From Microbulbifer elongatus (GTDB lineage Bacteria > Pseudomonadota > Gammaproteobacteria > Pseudomonadales > Cellvibrionaceae): a stretch of 64,000 nt of DNA. The translations under genes were made by a program, and so were the position numbers. The notes beneath the pieces are model-generated. The model saw only the letters and a program-made list of their open reading frames with translations, ran no database searches and was not told where the DNA came from. Shown one piece after another: positions 33,797 to 43,163 of this stretch; position 1 is the first letter of the stretch; each line of letters begins with the position of its first letter. The stretch is taken from the NCBI RefSeq assembly GCF_020524885.1, contig NZ_JAIVKJ010000001.1, positions 806,001 to 870,000 on the forward strand. The letters are read 5' to 3'.

Positions 33797-35113
33797 TTAC
33801 CCGAGTGTGTTCCGAATGGTGGCGAGTTGCTTTTGGATGGTCGCGGTATCGAACCGGTCTTCGATGCAGTTCTCGCAATCTTCCGCCAGGCGCTGCACCA
33901 GTGTTTTCATCGCGTTGCGGTCTGCCTGTCGGGTGCAGATTTCCGCAAGCGCTTCCATGGCTCCCAGCAGGTGGCGCATGACTACGCCGCTTTCGCGGCC
34001 GTATTCCCGGATCTCATCCAGCGCCGCCGCCAGCACATCGGCAAAATCCAGCTCGCTGGTGATCAGTCGCAAGACATTGTCGTCGTCGTGAAAGCTGTTC
34101 GGCAGCGGGGGGCGCTGCAGAATAATTCCGATCCCGTCCGTGAGCCGGTCAATGCAGGTATAGGCGGTAAAGGGATCGTTAACCCCGGGGGACAGTGCGC
34201 GAACGGCGATTTGCGCCAGTTGCCGGATCGAGAAAATGACATCCTGCTCCGCGGTGGGCTGTGGGCCCAGAGTAATGGCGCTTCTTATAGCTTGCGCAAT
34301 GGCCTGGCTGTCGAGATCCCGCGGCGCGTCGAACACGGTGGCTACACAACCCCAGTGATAGAGAAAAGCCCCCGGGTGGATTTCCAGGCGAATACAGCAC
34401 TCGTGTTCCCTCGCCCAGTGAATCAGCTTCTGGTGATCGATAAGCTGGACGTAGCCTTCTTCATTGATCCGAACGCGGAGCACATCATCCCCCAGGTTAA
34501 CTTCGCGCAGGTCCTGGCGGGATTGGTGTGGGTCTCGGCAGTCTTCCGTCGGGTAGATGTTATCCAGCGCCTGGCGAAACTCGCGGTTGATCTTGAAGGT
34601 GATGTTGTCGATCTGAATCGACTGCGCCACGTTGTGGATGAAATAGATCAGGTAGGCGATGCACGCGAGCGCCAGTAGCAGCGCAAAACTGACCGACAGC
34701 GTGTGGCGGTGCCCCGGTCCATAGGCATCAATACCGCGCATCACCAGCAGGGCGTAGACGAAAGTGGAGAGAAAGATCCCCAGGGAAATCTGGGTGCCCC
34801 GGTCGCGAATAAAATTCCGAACCAGCCGCGGACCAAACTGGTTGGAGGCTAGGGTGAGGGCGACCGTAGTGATCGAGAACACGGTGCCGGCGACGGTAAT
34901 CGTGGAGCCGGCGACGGCAGTGAGCAGGGCGCGGGCGCTGTCCGCATCACGCAGTTTCAGCCAGCCAAAGCCGGGCAATTGCCCGACGCGCCAGTGCGCG
35001 TCTATGGCCAGTAGTCCCTGTGCCAGCAAAATCGCGGCCGCCATCATGATCGCTGGTACCACCCAGAAACTGGCGCGCAGTCGCTCAGAAAGATGCAGCA
35101 GCTGGTGATTCAT
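33797..35113 (-). CDS. DUF2254 membrane protein
   Basis: A 438-residue protein. The first ~185 residues hold four spans with the DUF2254 pattern: ASFWVVPAIMMAAAILLAQGLLAID, AVAGSTITVAGTVFSITTVALTLASNQFGPRLVRNFIRDRGTQISLGIFLSTFVYALLV, and HNVAQSIQ. A soluble C-terminal region follows (FHDDDNVLRLITSELDFADVLAAALDEIREYG). The family is widespread and uncharacterised; the TVALTLASNQFGPRLLRNF-type motif is diagnostic. ATG 35113 is preferred; the frame extends 14 residues further upstream without family similarity. Confidence 0.9.
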   Translation of the reverse strand: MNHQLLHLSERLRASFWVVPAIMMAAAILLAQGLLAIDAHWRVGQLPGFGWLKLRDADSARALLTAVAGSTITVAGTVFSITTVALTLASNQFGPRLVRNFIRDRGTQISLGIFLSTFVYALLVMRGIDAYGPGHRHTLSVSFALLLALACIAYLIYFIHNVAQSIQIDNITFKINREFRQALDNIYPTEDCRDPHQSRQDLREVNLGDDVLRVRINEEGYVQLIDHQKLIHWAREHECCIRLEIHPGAFLYHWGCVATVFDAPRDLDSQAIAQAIRSAITLGPQPTAEQDVIFSIRQLAQIAVRALSPGVNDPFTAYTCIDRLTDGIGIILQRPPLPNSFHDDDNVLRLITSELDFADVLAAALDEIREYGRESGVVMRHLLGAMEALAEICTRQADRNAMKTLVQRLAEDCENCIEDRFDTATIQKQLATIRNTLG

Positions 35114-35315
35114 GGCGTCCTGGTTTAAATGGCGTGTGGGGACAGGCCGTGGCACTTAAAGATAGGACAGCAGGGCGCAGTTGCCAGACGAGTGAAGAAT
35201 CAGGTGTCGCGGATAGAAAAGGAGAAGAGGTGCGTAGCTAGAGGTAGTGGTGAGATGCGGAGGCGAAGGTGAGGCACCGTTTCAGGTGGTGCCTCCCGGA
35301 GCTGAGTCGTGGCTA

Positions 35316-35528
35316 TCAGCCTGCAGAATAGAAGAGGGCGCTGTTGGCATTGGCCATCACACCGGCGGTCATGGTTTCGTCGATGATTTCCTGGGTCAGC
35401 TCGGCACAGCGGCCACACTGAGAGGAAACACCCAGATGACGTCGCAGGGCTTTCACGGAAGTGGAGCCGTCATACACAGCTTCTTTGATCTGACTGTCGG
35501 TGATGCCTTTACAGATACAAACGTACAT
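35316..35528 (-). CDS. bfd: Bacterioferritin-associated ferredoxin
   Basis: A 70-residue [2Fe-2S] protein with the BFD-fold Cys pattern: MYVCICKGITDSQI (CxC) and SSQCGRCAELTQEII (CxxC). Bfd delivers electrons to bacterioferritin to mobilise stored iron. ATG 35528 is the family start. A Fur-box-like site lies 56-74 bases upstream, fitting derepression under iron starvation. It is a single gene between DUF2254 and the peroxiredoxin. Confidence 0.95.
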   Translation of the reverse strand: MYVCICKGITDSQIKEAVYDGSTSVKALRRHLGVSSQCGRCAELTQEIIDETMTAGVMANANSALFYSAG

Positions 35529-35583
35529 CGTGGTAAACCCGGCGCAATTAAGCTCTTCATTCAAGCGGAGATGAGATCTTATT

Positions 35584-35602
35584 GGTAATGAGAATAAGTG
35601 TC
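35584..35602. promoter_or_regulatory. Fur-box-like site upstream of bfd
   Basis: GGTAATGAGAATAAGTGTC matches 14 of 19 positions of the Fur consensus GATAATGATAATCATTATC. bfd is Fur-repressed in several proteobacteria. Confidence 0.6.
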
Positions 35603-35817
35603 AATAAGATTATTTGACCGCTTGGTAGTTAGTTTAGTTAGCTGCGGGGGATCCGGTAGGCGTATATATGACCACCTGGTCGACTTGGCTGCGGATATAG
35701 AGCGGAGAGGGATCTGGAGGCTCGTTGCGCGTGGAATTTCACCGGTGCACGCGGCGTGGCGTCTGCTATCGCCTTTATATAAAAATTTAATGGGACTGCC
35801 TTAGGCGCCTGTGTATC

Positions 35818-35864
35818 ATAGCGGCCCCCTATCAAGCTTTAATCGATTTATAGCCGGCGGTTAT
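35818..35864. promoter_or_regulatory. OxyR-like binding site upstream of the peroxiredoxin gene
   Basis: ATAG-N7-CTAT (35818-35832) is followed 17 bases later by ATAG-N7-TTAT (35850-35864). The OxyR consensus is two such units separated by 7 bases, so this is one helical turn longer. A TATAAA -10-like box lies at 35862-35867. Confidence 0.45.
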
Positions 35865-35913
35865 AAATTGAACACATCAAAAGTAAAACATCTATCTCAT
35901 TGAGGAGGTTTTC

Positions 35914-36516
35914 ATGGCCGTATTAGTAGGCAAGCCCGCTCCGGACTTCACTGCAGCTGCAGTACTGGGAAATGGCGAGATCGTTGACACTTTCAACCTC
36001 GCGGAAACCATCAAGGGCAAGAAAGCGGTTATCTTCTTCTACCCGCTGGACTTCACCTTTGTATGTCCTTCCGAGCTGATCGCGTTTGACCACCGCTTTG
36101 AAGAGTTCAAAAAGCGCGGTGTTGAGGTAATCGGTGTTTCCATCGACTCCCAGTTCTCCCACAACGCATGGCGTAACACCTCCATCAACGATGGTGGTAT
36201 CGGCCAGGTTAAGTACACCCTGGTTGCCGACGTGAAGCACGAAATCTGCCAGGCCTACGACGTTGAGTCTGAAGGTGGCGTTGCGTTCCGTGGCTCCTTC
36301 CTGATCGACGAAGAAGGCACCGTTCGCCACCAGGTAGTCAACGATCTGCCGCTGGGCCGTAACGTTGACGAGATGCTGCGCATGGTTGACGCGCTGGCGT
36401 TCCACCAGGAGCACGGCGAAGTTTGCCCGGCTGGCTGGCAGGAAGGCGACAAAGGCATGAACGCTTCTCCGGAAGGCGTTGCTGCTTACCTGAGCGAGAA
36501 CTCCGACAAGCTGTAA
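35914..36516 (+). CDS. Typical 2-Cys peroxiredoxin (AhpC/Tsa type)
   Basis: A 200-residue cytosolic peroxidase. The peroxidatic Cys is in YPLDFTFVCPSELIAF and the resolving Cys in HGEVCPAGWQEG; it also has the GGIG motif linked to overoxidation sensitivity. It reduces hydrogen peroxide and organic peroxides, probably with thioredoxin (Tsa1/PrxI subfamily more than enteric AhpC). No ahpF is adjacent. ATG 35914 has a strong GAGGAGG ten bases upstream. Codon use looks highly biased, fitting strong expression. An OxyR-like site is upstream and a terminator follows. Confidence 0.95.
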   Translation: MAVLVGKPAPDFTAAAVLGNGEIVDTFNLAETIKGKKAVIFFYPLDFTFVCPSELIAFDHRFEEFKKRGVEVIGVSIDSQFSHNAWRNTSINDGGIGQVKYTLVADVKHEICQAYDVESEGGVAFRGSFLIDEEGTVRHQVVNDLPLGRNVDEMLRMVDALAFHQEHGEVCPAGWQEGDKGMNASPEGVAAYLSENSDKL

Positions 36517-36570
36517 GGCTTGCCCGAGTTTCTGGCTTTGTTTGGGGGCGGTACCTGCCCCCAACGCCCG

Positions 36571-36597
36571 AAAAACCGCCGCGAGGCGGTTTTTTTG
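36571..36597 (+). terminator. Rho-independent terminator of the peroxiredoxin gene
   Basis: AAAAACCGCC-GCGA-GGCGGTTTTT with a T7 run, about 55 bases after the stop. Confidence 0.92.
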
Positions 36598-36903
36598 TGG
36601 CTGTATTTTGGGTAAAACACCGAAGCCCCGGCAGGCCCGCCTCGTTGATGTGCGCGTTTGTGCCAGTTTTATTACAATGCGTGCGCAGTTTCAGGCAGCC
36701 CATAAATTGGGCCCGGATAGCGTGACTGCAGAGGCGGGTGTGTCACATTTCCCGAACCAAAGAAAAGGTTGGATCCGCCAAGAATTTTTTCCGGGGCTGC
36801 TAGTCTTAATACAGGTTCCCCAACAAATATTCGGTCGAGTCGGTGCCCGCTGTGGGTAGTGGCTGCCGAGGTAGTCTGCAGTACGGCACATGGTGTTTTC
36901 ACA
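36598..36903. other. Intergenic region upstream of the beta-lactamase-fold gene
   Basis: A 306-base gap with no confident gene. An open frame extends into it from the downstream gene but lacks signal-peptide or family-like sequence. No clear promoter was identified. Confidence 0.35.
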
Positions 36904-38148
36904 GTGAATCAGGGCATTTCGAACAGTAACCGAGGCCTGCGGGCTCTGCTCTCGCCACTTCTGATGCTGGGTGTGCTGATGACTGCCAGCCCGGTGATTG
37001 CTGATGCCGCACGCCCTGACAAGTCGGCGCGCGAGGGCTCCAAGGCCGTCAGCAAGAGCGTAGAAGCCAGTGCCAAAGAATTTGATCGCTATTTTCACCA
37101 GCTACTGAAGCAGCAGGGCATTCCCGGTGCCGCCTATGTGATCGTGGACCACGACAAGGTGGTGGCTATGAACACCTACGGTGTTCGGGTCAAAGGTAAG
37201 AGCGAAAAAATCACCACCCACACCGTGTTTCGCCTTGCCTCGGTTTCCAAGACGTTCGCCGCCAGTATGGCCGCGGTCCTGGAGCACGAGCATAAATTCA
37301 GCTGGGGCGACAAGGTTGTGCGCTACGTGCCGCAGCTCAGTTTCAAGACCCCCGCGCTGTCCATGCAGCTGCAGGTACAGCACCTGCTGAGCCATTCCTC
37401 CGGGCTGACGCCCAACGCTTACGACAACTATCTGGAAGACAATCGGCCGCTATCCAAGATTCTGCCGATGTTTGCCACCATTGATCCCCACTGCAAGCCG
37501 GGCAAGTGCTACGGCTATCAGAATGTGCTGTTCAGCCTGATCGAGGATGTGATCCAGAAGGCGACCGGCGTGCCTTACAGCCGCCAGCTCAAGGACCGCT
37601 TCTTTGCTCCCCTGAAAATGGAGGATGCCTCGCTGGGGTGGGAGAGCTTTATGGCGGCCAACAATCGCGCGGCGCCCCATGTGCAGACCGGCCGCGGCTG
37701 GCGTCCGGTCAAGGTCGAGAAGGAGTACTACCTGGCGGCACCGGCCGCGGGCGTGAACGCCAGTATCAGCGATATGGGCCAGTGGTTGAAGGCGCAGATG
37801 GGTTACTTCCCGGACGTGCTTTCCCACGATGTGATCGATGACCTTACCACCGAGCGGGTGGAGACTCGCCGCCATCTGCGCCACCGCATCTGGCGTGACT
37901 ATATTGATCATGCTGGTTACGGCCTTGGCTGGCGCCTTTATACCGTGGGGGATGACCGCATCATTTTCCATGGTGGCTGGGTGGCGGGCTTCCGCGCCGC
38001 CATCGCTTACTCGGAGAAGCGCAAGGTGGGCATCGTCATCTTGATGAACGCCGAGTCGCGCGTAATCTCGGATCTCACCGGCAACTTTATTGCGGATATC
38101 ACCGGCCACGGTAAGCTGGTGCAGGCGATTGCGGCGGCGAAAAAATAG
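36904..38148 (+). CDS. Class C beta-lactamase-fold serine hydrolase (exported)
   Basis: A protein of 414 residues from the chosen start. The GTG at 36904 gives a Sec signal peptide (LRALLSPLLMLGVLMTASPVIADA). Penicillin-binding/class C features are the SxxK in FRLASVSKTFAASMAA, the YxN-like GYQNVLFSLIEDVI and the third-box HGG in RIIFHGGWVAGFRAAIAYS. These enzymes include esterases, D-aminopeptidases and beta-lactamase relatives; HGG in place of KTG suggests esterase or carboxypeptidase-like activity rather than antibiotic resistance. The start is uncertain since no strong ribosome site is seen; an upstream TTG is less likely. Confidence 0.85.
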   Translation: MNQGISNSNRGLRALLSPLLMLGVLMTASPVIADAARPDKSAREGSKAVSKSVEASAKEFDRYFHQLLKQQGIPGAAYVIVDHDKVVAMNTYGVRVKGKSEKITTHTVFRLASVSKTFAASMAAVLEHEHKFSWGDKVVRYVPQLSFKTPALSMQLQVQHLLSHSSGLTPNAYDNYLEDNRPLSKILPMFATIDPHCKPGKCYGYQNVLFSLIEDVIQKATGVPYSRQLKDRFFAPLKMEDASLGWESFMAANNRAAPHVQTGRGWRPVKVEKEYYLAAPAAGVNASISDMGQWLKAQMGYFPDVLSHDVIDDLTTERVETRRHLRHRIWRDYIDHAGYGLGWRLYTVGDDRIIFHGGWVAGFRAAIAYSEKRKVGIVILMNAESRVISDLTGNFIADITGHGKLVQAIAAAKK

Positions 38149-38235
38149 TCGCCGCGATTTCCCGGTTCTCTCTCCCGTTACCCCTCCCTCGAGCCCTCCC
38201 TCCAACCCTTCAAAGCAATCGGGTTGTTATCAGCG

Positions 38236-38263
38236 CTTGAATTGATGGCGGCCGGCCCAATAT
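38236..38263 (+). promoter_or_regulatory. Sigma-32-like heat-shock promoter of htpG
   Basis: CTTGAA (38236-38241), a 14-base spacer and CCCAATAT (38256-38263) match the sigma-32 consensus CTTGAA-N13-15-CCCCATNT at all but one fixed position. It lies about 60 bases before the htpG ATG. Confidence 0.8.
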
Positions 38264-38325
38264 CTCCTCTCCTGAAGTTGATCTGCTGATCTGCCGTAGT
38301 TGATATAAAAGGGGAGAACCGATCC

Positions 38326-40242
38326 ATGACAGTTGAGGCCCATAAAGAGAGCCATGGCTTCCAGACCGAAGCCAAGCAGCTGCTGCACCTGATGATTCAC
38401 TCGCTGTACTCCAACAAGGAGATTTTCCTGCGCGAGCTGGTATCCAACGCATCCGACGCCGCCGACAAGCTGCGTTTTGAAGCCCTCTCCAAGCCAGAAC
38501 TGCTGGCGGAAGACCCGGATCTGCGTATCCGCATCGAATTCGACAAAGACGCTGGCACGCTCACCATCAGCGACAACGGTATCGGCATGAGCCGCGATGA
38601 GGTGATCGAGAACCTCGGTACCATCGCCCGCTCCGGTACTGCGAGCTTTATGCAGAACCTTACCGGCGACCAGAAAAAGGACGCCCACCTGATCGGCCAG
38701 TTCGGGGTCGGTTTCTACTCCGCATTCATCGTTGCCGACAAGGTCGACGTATTCACCCGCCGCGCCGGCAGCGATGCCAGCCAGGGGGTGCATTGGGAAT
38801 GCAGCGGCGAGGCCGAGTACTCCGTGGAAACCGTCGAATGGCCGAATCGCGGCACCCGCGTGGTGCTGCACCTGAAAGACGAAGCCAAAGAATTCGCCGA
38901 TGACTGGCGCCTGCGCTCCATTATTAAGAAGTACTCAGATCACATCGCGATCCCGGTAGAAATGCTGAAGCAGTCCGCGCCTGCCGGCGATGATGAAGAG
39001 AGCAAGGAAGACAAGGCTCCGGAATTTGAAGCGGTTAACGCCGCTCAGGCCCTGTGGACCCGTCCGCGCTCGGAAGTGAAATCCGAGGAGTACAGGGAGT
39101 TCTACAAGCACATCTCCCATGACTTCGACGACCCGCTGACCTGGAGCCACAACCGTGTGGAGGGCAAGCTGGACTACACCAGCCTGTTGTACATTCCTGC
39201 GCGTGCGCCCTTTGACCTGTACCAGCGCGATGCTGCCCGCGGCCTCAAGCTGTATGTACAGCGCACCTTCATCATGGATGACGCCGAGCAGTTCCTGCCG
39301 CTGTACCTGCGTTTCGTCAAAGGGGTGCTGGACTCCAACGATCTGCCGCTGAACGTTTCCCGCGAAATCCTGCAGAAAGACCAGAACACCGACGCCATCA
39401 AGAGTGCACTGACCAAGCGTGTACTGGACATGCTTGACAAGCTGGCGAAGAAAGACGCTGATCAGTACCAGCAGTTCTGGGACCTGTTTGGCTCGGTAAT
39501 GAAAGAGGGCCCGGCGGAAGACTTCTCCAACAAGGAGAAGATCGCCAAGCTGCTGCGCTTCTCCACCACCCATACCGACAGCGACAAGCAGGACCAGTCC
39601 CTGGAAGACTATGTGGGTCGCATGAAGGACGGGCAGAAGCACATTTACTACGTGTGTGCGGATAACTTTGCTACCGCCAAGTCTTCCCCGTATCTAGAAG
39701 TGTTCCGCAAGAAAGGCATCGAAGTGCTGTTGCTCACCGACCAGGTGGACGAGTGGTTTGTCGGTCATATGCAGGAGTTTGACGGCAAGCAGTTCCAGGA
39801 CGTGGCCAAAGGCGCGCTGGACCTGGGCGAAGCCGAGAACGAAGACGACAAGGCCGAGCGTGAAAAGGTCGAGAAAGAGGCCGGAGCACTGGTCGAGCGG
39901 GTCAAGGAAGTACTGGAATCCCGCGTCGAGGACGTGCGCGCCACTACCCGTCTGGTGGATTCCCCCGCATGTCTGGTGGCCAGCGACAACGACATGGGCT
40001 TGCAGATGCGCCGTATCCTGGAGCAGGCGGGCCAGTCGCTGCCGGACTCCAAGCCGATTTTTGAGCTGAACCCGAACCACCCGCTGGTTCAGCGCCTGGA
40101 TCAGGAGCAGGATGAGGATCGCTTCGCAGACCTCACCAATATCCTGATGGACCAGGCCAATCTTGCCGCGGGCAACCAGCTGGCGGACCCGGCGGACTAT
40201 GTGCGCCGCCTCAACGCGTTGCTGCTGGAGCTTAACCGCTAA
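38326..40242 (+). CDS. htpG: Molecular chaperone HtpG (bacterial Hsp90)
   Basis: A 638-residue dimeric ATP-dependent chaperone. The N-terminal GHKL ATPase has [19 protein letters not shown] (Asn/Glu site), [13 protein letters not shown] and [19 protein letters not shown]. The middle domain includes the catalytic Arg region ([12 protein letters not shown]), and the C-terminal dimerisation domain ends [10 protein letters not shown]. Length is close to E. coli HtpG (624). ATG 38326 follows AGGGGAGA. A sigma-32-like promoter lies upstream. Confidence 0.98.
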   Translation: MTVEAHKESHGFQTEAKQLLHLMIHSLYSNKEIFLRELVSNASDAADKLRFEALSKPELLAEDPDLRIRIEFDKDAGTLTISDNGIGMSRDEVIENLGTIARSGTASFMQNLTGDQKKDAHLIGQFGVGFYSAFIVADKVDVFTRRAGSDASQGVHWECSGEAEYSVETVEWPNRGTRVVLHLKDEAKEFADDWRLRSIIKKYSDHIAIPVEMLKQSAPAGDDEESKEDKAPEFEAVNAAQALWTRPRSEVKSEEYREFYKHISHDFDDPLTWSHNRVEGKLDYTSLLYIPARAPFDLYQRDAARGLKLYVQRTFIMDDAEQFLPLYLRFVKGVLDSNDLPLNVSREILQKDQNTDAIKSALTKRVLDMLDKLAKKDADQYQQFWDLFGSVMKEGPAEDFSNKEKIAKLLRFSTTHTDSDKQDQSLEDYVGRMKDGQKHIYYVCADNFATAKSSPYLEVFRKKGIEVLLLTDQVDEWFVGHMQEFDGKQFQDVAKGALDLGEAENEDDKAEREKVEKEAGALVERVKEVLESRVEDVRATTRLVDSPACLVASDNDMGLQMRRILEQAGQSLPDSKPIFELNPNHPLVQRLDQEQDEDRFADLTNILMDQANLAAGNQLADPADYVRRLNALLLELNR

Positions 40243-40260
40243 TCGAGCAACTGCACGCCA

Positions 40261-40300
40261 GGGTTCCGGCGGCAAAAAAGCTGCCGGAATCCCTGTTCTT
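40261..40300 (+). terminator. Probable terminator of htpG
   Basis: GGGTTCCGGCGGC pairs with GCTGCCGGAATCCC (one bulge) around an A6 loop, followed by the T-rich TGTTCTTTT. Confidence 0.65.
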
Positions 40301-40443
40301 TTCCTGCTTCATTTCCCATCGCGCTCACAGGCATTCTGGTCTGGGCTATATTAGGTTCTTGCCGGTTTTTTGCGCGAATTCGCTGTCAACAGACGGTATT
40401 CTCTAGCGAACTTGGCAAAAATAACCAAATTCTCGATGAGCCG

Positions 40444-40472
40444 TTGGGCCTCGCTGTCAGGCTCCGTATAAT
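40444..40472 (+). promoter_or_regulatory. Sigma-70-like promoter of gpsA
   Basis: TTGGGC (40444-40449), 17-base spacer, TATAAT (40467-40472). The gpsA ATG is 34 bases beyond the -10. Confidence 0.65.
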
Positions 40473-40505
40473 CGCCCGCTGCACAGCAAAAAAATACAGA
40501 GCGTT

Positions 40506-41555
40506 ATGACCCAGAGAGACGTTTCCTCGAGCGCCCCTGAATCCCGTTATTCCATTGCCATCCTGGGCGGTGGGAGCTTTGGTACCGCTATTGCCAATAT
40601 TGTTGCCGGCAACGGCCACGATACCCGTCAGTGGATGCGCGATCCGGAGCGCGCGGCGGCCTGCATGGCCAACCGCGAAAATCAGTTTTATTTGCCGGGG
40701 GTAGAGCTGCATCCGGAACTGAATGTCACCGCCGACCTGGAGCAGGCCGTGCGTGACTGCCAGATCGTATTTGTGGCCATTCCCAGTAAATCTTTCCGCG
40801 AGGTGGTACACCGCGCCGCGCCGTCCCTGGCGCCGGGCACCATGCTGATATCCCTGACCAAAGGTATCGAGCACGATCAGTTCCACCTGATGAGTGACAT
40901 CCTGCGGGAAGAGACCGAAGGCATGCGTGTGGGGGTGCTGAGTGGCCCCAACTTTGCCAAGGAGATTGTCGCCGCGCATTACACGGCAACGGTCATCGCC
41001 AGTGAAGATGAATCCCTGTGCAGTACCATTCAGAAGGTACTGCATTCGGAAACCTTCCGGGTTTATTCCAGCAACGACGTATTTGGCGTTGAATTGGCCG
41101 GTGCCCTGAAGAATATCTATGCGATTGTCACCGGCATGGCGGTTGCGCTGGGGCGCGGACAGAACACCACCAGTCTGCTGATTACCCGTGCGCTGGCGGA
41201 AATGATGCGCTTTGCCGAAGCCATGGGTGCAGACCCGATGACCTTTATCGGCCTGGCGGGGGTGGGTGACCTGATTCTTACCTGCTCGTCGGACCTCAGC
41301 CGCAACTACCGGGTGGGTTACCTGGTGGGCAAGGGCAAAAAGCTGGACGATGCGGTGACAGAAATCGGCCAGGTGGCGGAAGGTGTGAACACCGTTCGTC
41401 TCATTAAAGCCAAAGCCGATGAATTAGGCGTCTACATGCCCTTGGTTTCTGCAATTCACGCCATATTATTTGAAGGTACCCCGATTCCCACGGTCATTCG
41501 CGAGCTGATGTCTGGCGAGCAGACATTTGATGTGGCTTATTCGGCCAAACCCTGA
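40506..41555 (+). CDS. gpsA: Glycerol-3-phosphate dehydrogenase [NAD(P)+]
   Basis: A 349-residue enzyme making sn-glycerol 3-phosphate from dihydroxyacetone phosphate for phospholipid synthesis. The Rossmann signature is [34 protein letters not shown] and [18 protein letters not shown] (catalytic Lys) follow, with [23 protein letters not shown] and GVNTVRLI in the C-terminal helical domain. A ~15-residue polar N-terminal extension precedes the Rossmann strand. It heads a row with two DUF4389 genes and sixA, an arrangement common in pseudomonads. Confidence 0.97.
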   Translation: MTQRDVSSSAPESRYSIAILGGGSFGTAIANIVAGNGHDTRQWMRDPERAAACMANRENQFYLPGVELHPELNVTADLEQAVRDCQIVFVAIPSKSFREVVHRAAPSLAPGTMLISLTKGIEHDQFHLMSDILREETEGMRVGVLSGPNFAKEIVAAHYTATVIASEDESLCSTIQKVLHSETFRVYSSNDVFGVELAGALKNIYAIVTGMAVALGRGQNTTSLLITRALAEMMRFAEAMGADPMTFIGLAGVGDLILTCSSDLSRNYRVGYLVGKGKKLDDAVTEIGQVAEGVNTVRLIKAKADELGVYMPLVSAIHAILFEGTPIPTVIRELMSGEQTFDVAYSAKP

Positions 41556-41573
41556 TTTTCCGTAGGACGTACC

Positions 41574-41852
41574 ATGAATAACGAAGAGTTAAAGCACAAT
41601 CTCACTTCTGCTGATCACTGGCTGCGGCTGCTGTTTATGGCGTTGTTTGTGATTTTGCTGGAAGTGGCCGGTGTGGTCATGCTGGCGACGATCGTGATGC
41701 AGTTTCTTTTTTCGATCATCTCTGGCAGCCCGAATGACAACCTTCGCCACCTCGGCAACCAGATTGCATCCTATATTTATCAGGTCCTGCAGTTCCTGAT
41801 CTACAACAGTGAAGAAAAGCCATTTCCGTTTGCGGAGTGGCCACAACCCTGA
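41574..41852 (+). CDS. DUF4389 membrane protein, short paralogue
   Basis: A 92-residue inner-membrane protein with two hydrophobic segments (~18-50) followed by NDNLRHLGNQIASYIYQVLQFLIYNSEEKPFPFAEWP, the DUF4389 signature. Function unknown. It starts 18 bases after gpsA, and an adjacent longer paralogue follows 68 bases later, showing a tandem duplication. Confidence 0.9.
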   Translation: MNNEELKHNLTSADHWLRLLFMALFVILLEVAGVVMLATIVMQFLFSIISGSPNDNLRHLGNQIASYIYQVLQFLIYNSEEKPFPFAEWPQP

Positions 41853-41920
41853 AATTCGCCAGGCCGGCATTCGCTGGCCTTTCCTTTTGTGGTGCCCAAC
41901 AACGGACTGGTGATCGCCCA

Positions 41921-42502
41921 ATGAGCAACGAAGAACTGAAACAGAACCTGACCTCTACCAATCAATGGCTGCGCCTGATCTATATGGTGCTGTTTGCGGT
42001 ATTGCTGGAAATTGCCGGCTTTGTAATGCTGGCGGTCGTCATTGCCCAATTCCTGTTCGCTATTGTCTCCGGCAATGCCAACGACAACCTGCGCCGCCTC
42101 GGCGACCAGATCGCCTCCTACATCTACCAGACACTGCAGTTCCTGATTTACAACACCGAAGAAAAGCCTTTCCCATTTGCCGAGTGGCCGGAATCCGAAG
42201 AGGAAGACCTGTCTACCTATGAGAGTGCGGAAGAAATCGACGGTGAAGTGATCAGTGCTGAAGAGGCGATCGAAAATGCGGAGGCGGAAGAGGTCGCCGC
42301 CGAGCCTGCTGAACCTGAGGCTAAAGCGGATGCGGATACCGTAGAAGAGCAGCCAAAAGCGCAAAAGCCGTCCAGGCGCAAAACCTCCGCGAAGGCCAAA
42401 AAGCCGAAGGCCGAAGAAGAAACGGTGATTGAATTGAGCGCAGACGCCGGGGAAGCAACGACTGCAGAGAGCGGCGACAAGTCTTCCGACGACAAGAAGT
42501 AA
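41921..42502 (+). CDS. DUF4389 membrane protein with acidic/Lys-rich C-terminal extension
   Basis: A 193-residue protein. The first ~90 residues are very similar to the preceding gene product (start MSNEELKQNLTSTNQWLRL against MNNEELKHNLTSADHWLRL; shared YNTEEKPFPFAEWP end). The remaining ~100 residues are low-complexity, rich in Glu, Ala and Lys, including KPSRRKTSAKAKKPKAEEE, likely disordered in the cytosol. Function unknown. ATG 41921 is chosen by alignment with the paralogue. Confidence 0.9.
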   Translation: MSNEELKQNLTSTNQWLRLIYMVLFAVLLEIAGFVMLAVVIAQFLFAIVSGNANDNLRRLGDQIASYIYQTLQFLIYNTEEKPFPFAEWPESEEEDLSTYESAEEIDGEVISAEEAIENAEAEEVAAEPAEPEAKADADTVEEQPKAQKPSRRKTSAKAKKPKAEEETVIELSADAGEATTAESGDKSSDDKK

Positions 42503-42551
42503 TCGAAAACCTGGTGTTTGACTGCCTGCAATTCATTGACGGGAGACGGTA

Positions 42552-43010
42552 GTGCTGTTGTTTGTCATGCGTCACGGCCACGCTGAACCGCTGAGTAAAA
42601 GTGACGAAACCCGGGCCCTGACCGATGAAGGGCGCTTGGAAGTGGAAATGGTGTGCAACGAGCGCGCATCCGAGCTGGCACAGGTGAAAACCATTTGGGC
42701 CAGCCCTTTTGTGCGCACCCGCCAGACTGCCAAAATTGTGGCTGAAGCGTTCGGGCTGGACGTGGAGGTGCAGGAGTTGCTCACCGGAGATACACCGGTA
42801 GGTGATTTACTGGATGCCATTGCCGATGCGGGAGAATCGATATTTCCGCTGATGCTGGTCAGCCACCAGCCTTTGGTGGGCAGCCTGGTGAATGGTCTCT
42901 GCGGCAGCGGGGACGAACACCCCATGGGCACGGCCAGTCTCGCCTGTCTTCGCGCAGATGTCTGGGCTAAGGACTGCGCCGAGCTGGAGTGGTTGCAGCA
43001 CAGGCCCTAG
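42552..43010 (+). CDS. sixA: Phosphohistidine phosphatase SixA
   Basis: A 152-residue histidine-phosphatase-superfamily protein. The catalytic His is in LLFVMRHGHAEP (RHG), with SPFVRTRQTAKIV and VSHQPLVGSLVNGLC (second His). SixA removes phosphate from phosphohistidine of signalling proteins, such as ArcB or the PTS-Ntr protein NPr in E. coli. GTG 42552 follows GGGAGACGG. It lies 49 bases after the DUF4389 gene, likely cotranscribed. Confidence 0.93.
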   Translation: MLLFVMRHGHAEPLSKSDETRALTDEGRLEVEMVCNERASELAQVKTIWASPFVRTRQTAKIVAEAFGLDVEVQELLTGDTPVGDLLDAIADAGESIFPLMLVSHQPLVGSLVNGLCGSGDEHPMGTASLACLRADVWAKDCAELEWLQHRP

Positions 43011-43163
43011 GCGCAAGCTGGCACGACAGCCGAAAATAGGCCACCCAATCTGACCCCTGCGGACATTGAGGCCGCGGGGCGCTCCTGTCAGCATTTGGCT
43101 CAATACTGACAAAGCCTCTGAGAAAAACCTCTGATAAAAACAGAGTTCCGCGAGCCATTATTC

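Noticed and set aside
35598..35804. Small plus-strand frame (68 codons) upstream of the peroxiredoxin gene
   Set aside because: No ribosome site, arginine-rich composition, overlaps the Fur-box-like region; not family-like.
36904..38148. Possible antibiotic-resistance beta-lactamase
   Set aside because: The third box is HGG rather than KTG and the sequence fits the broad esterase/peptidase group, so resistance is not claimed.
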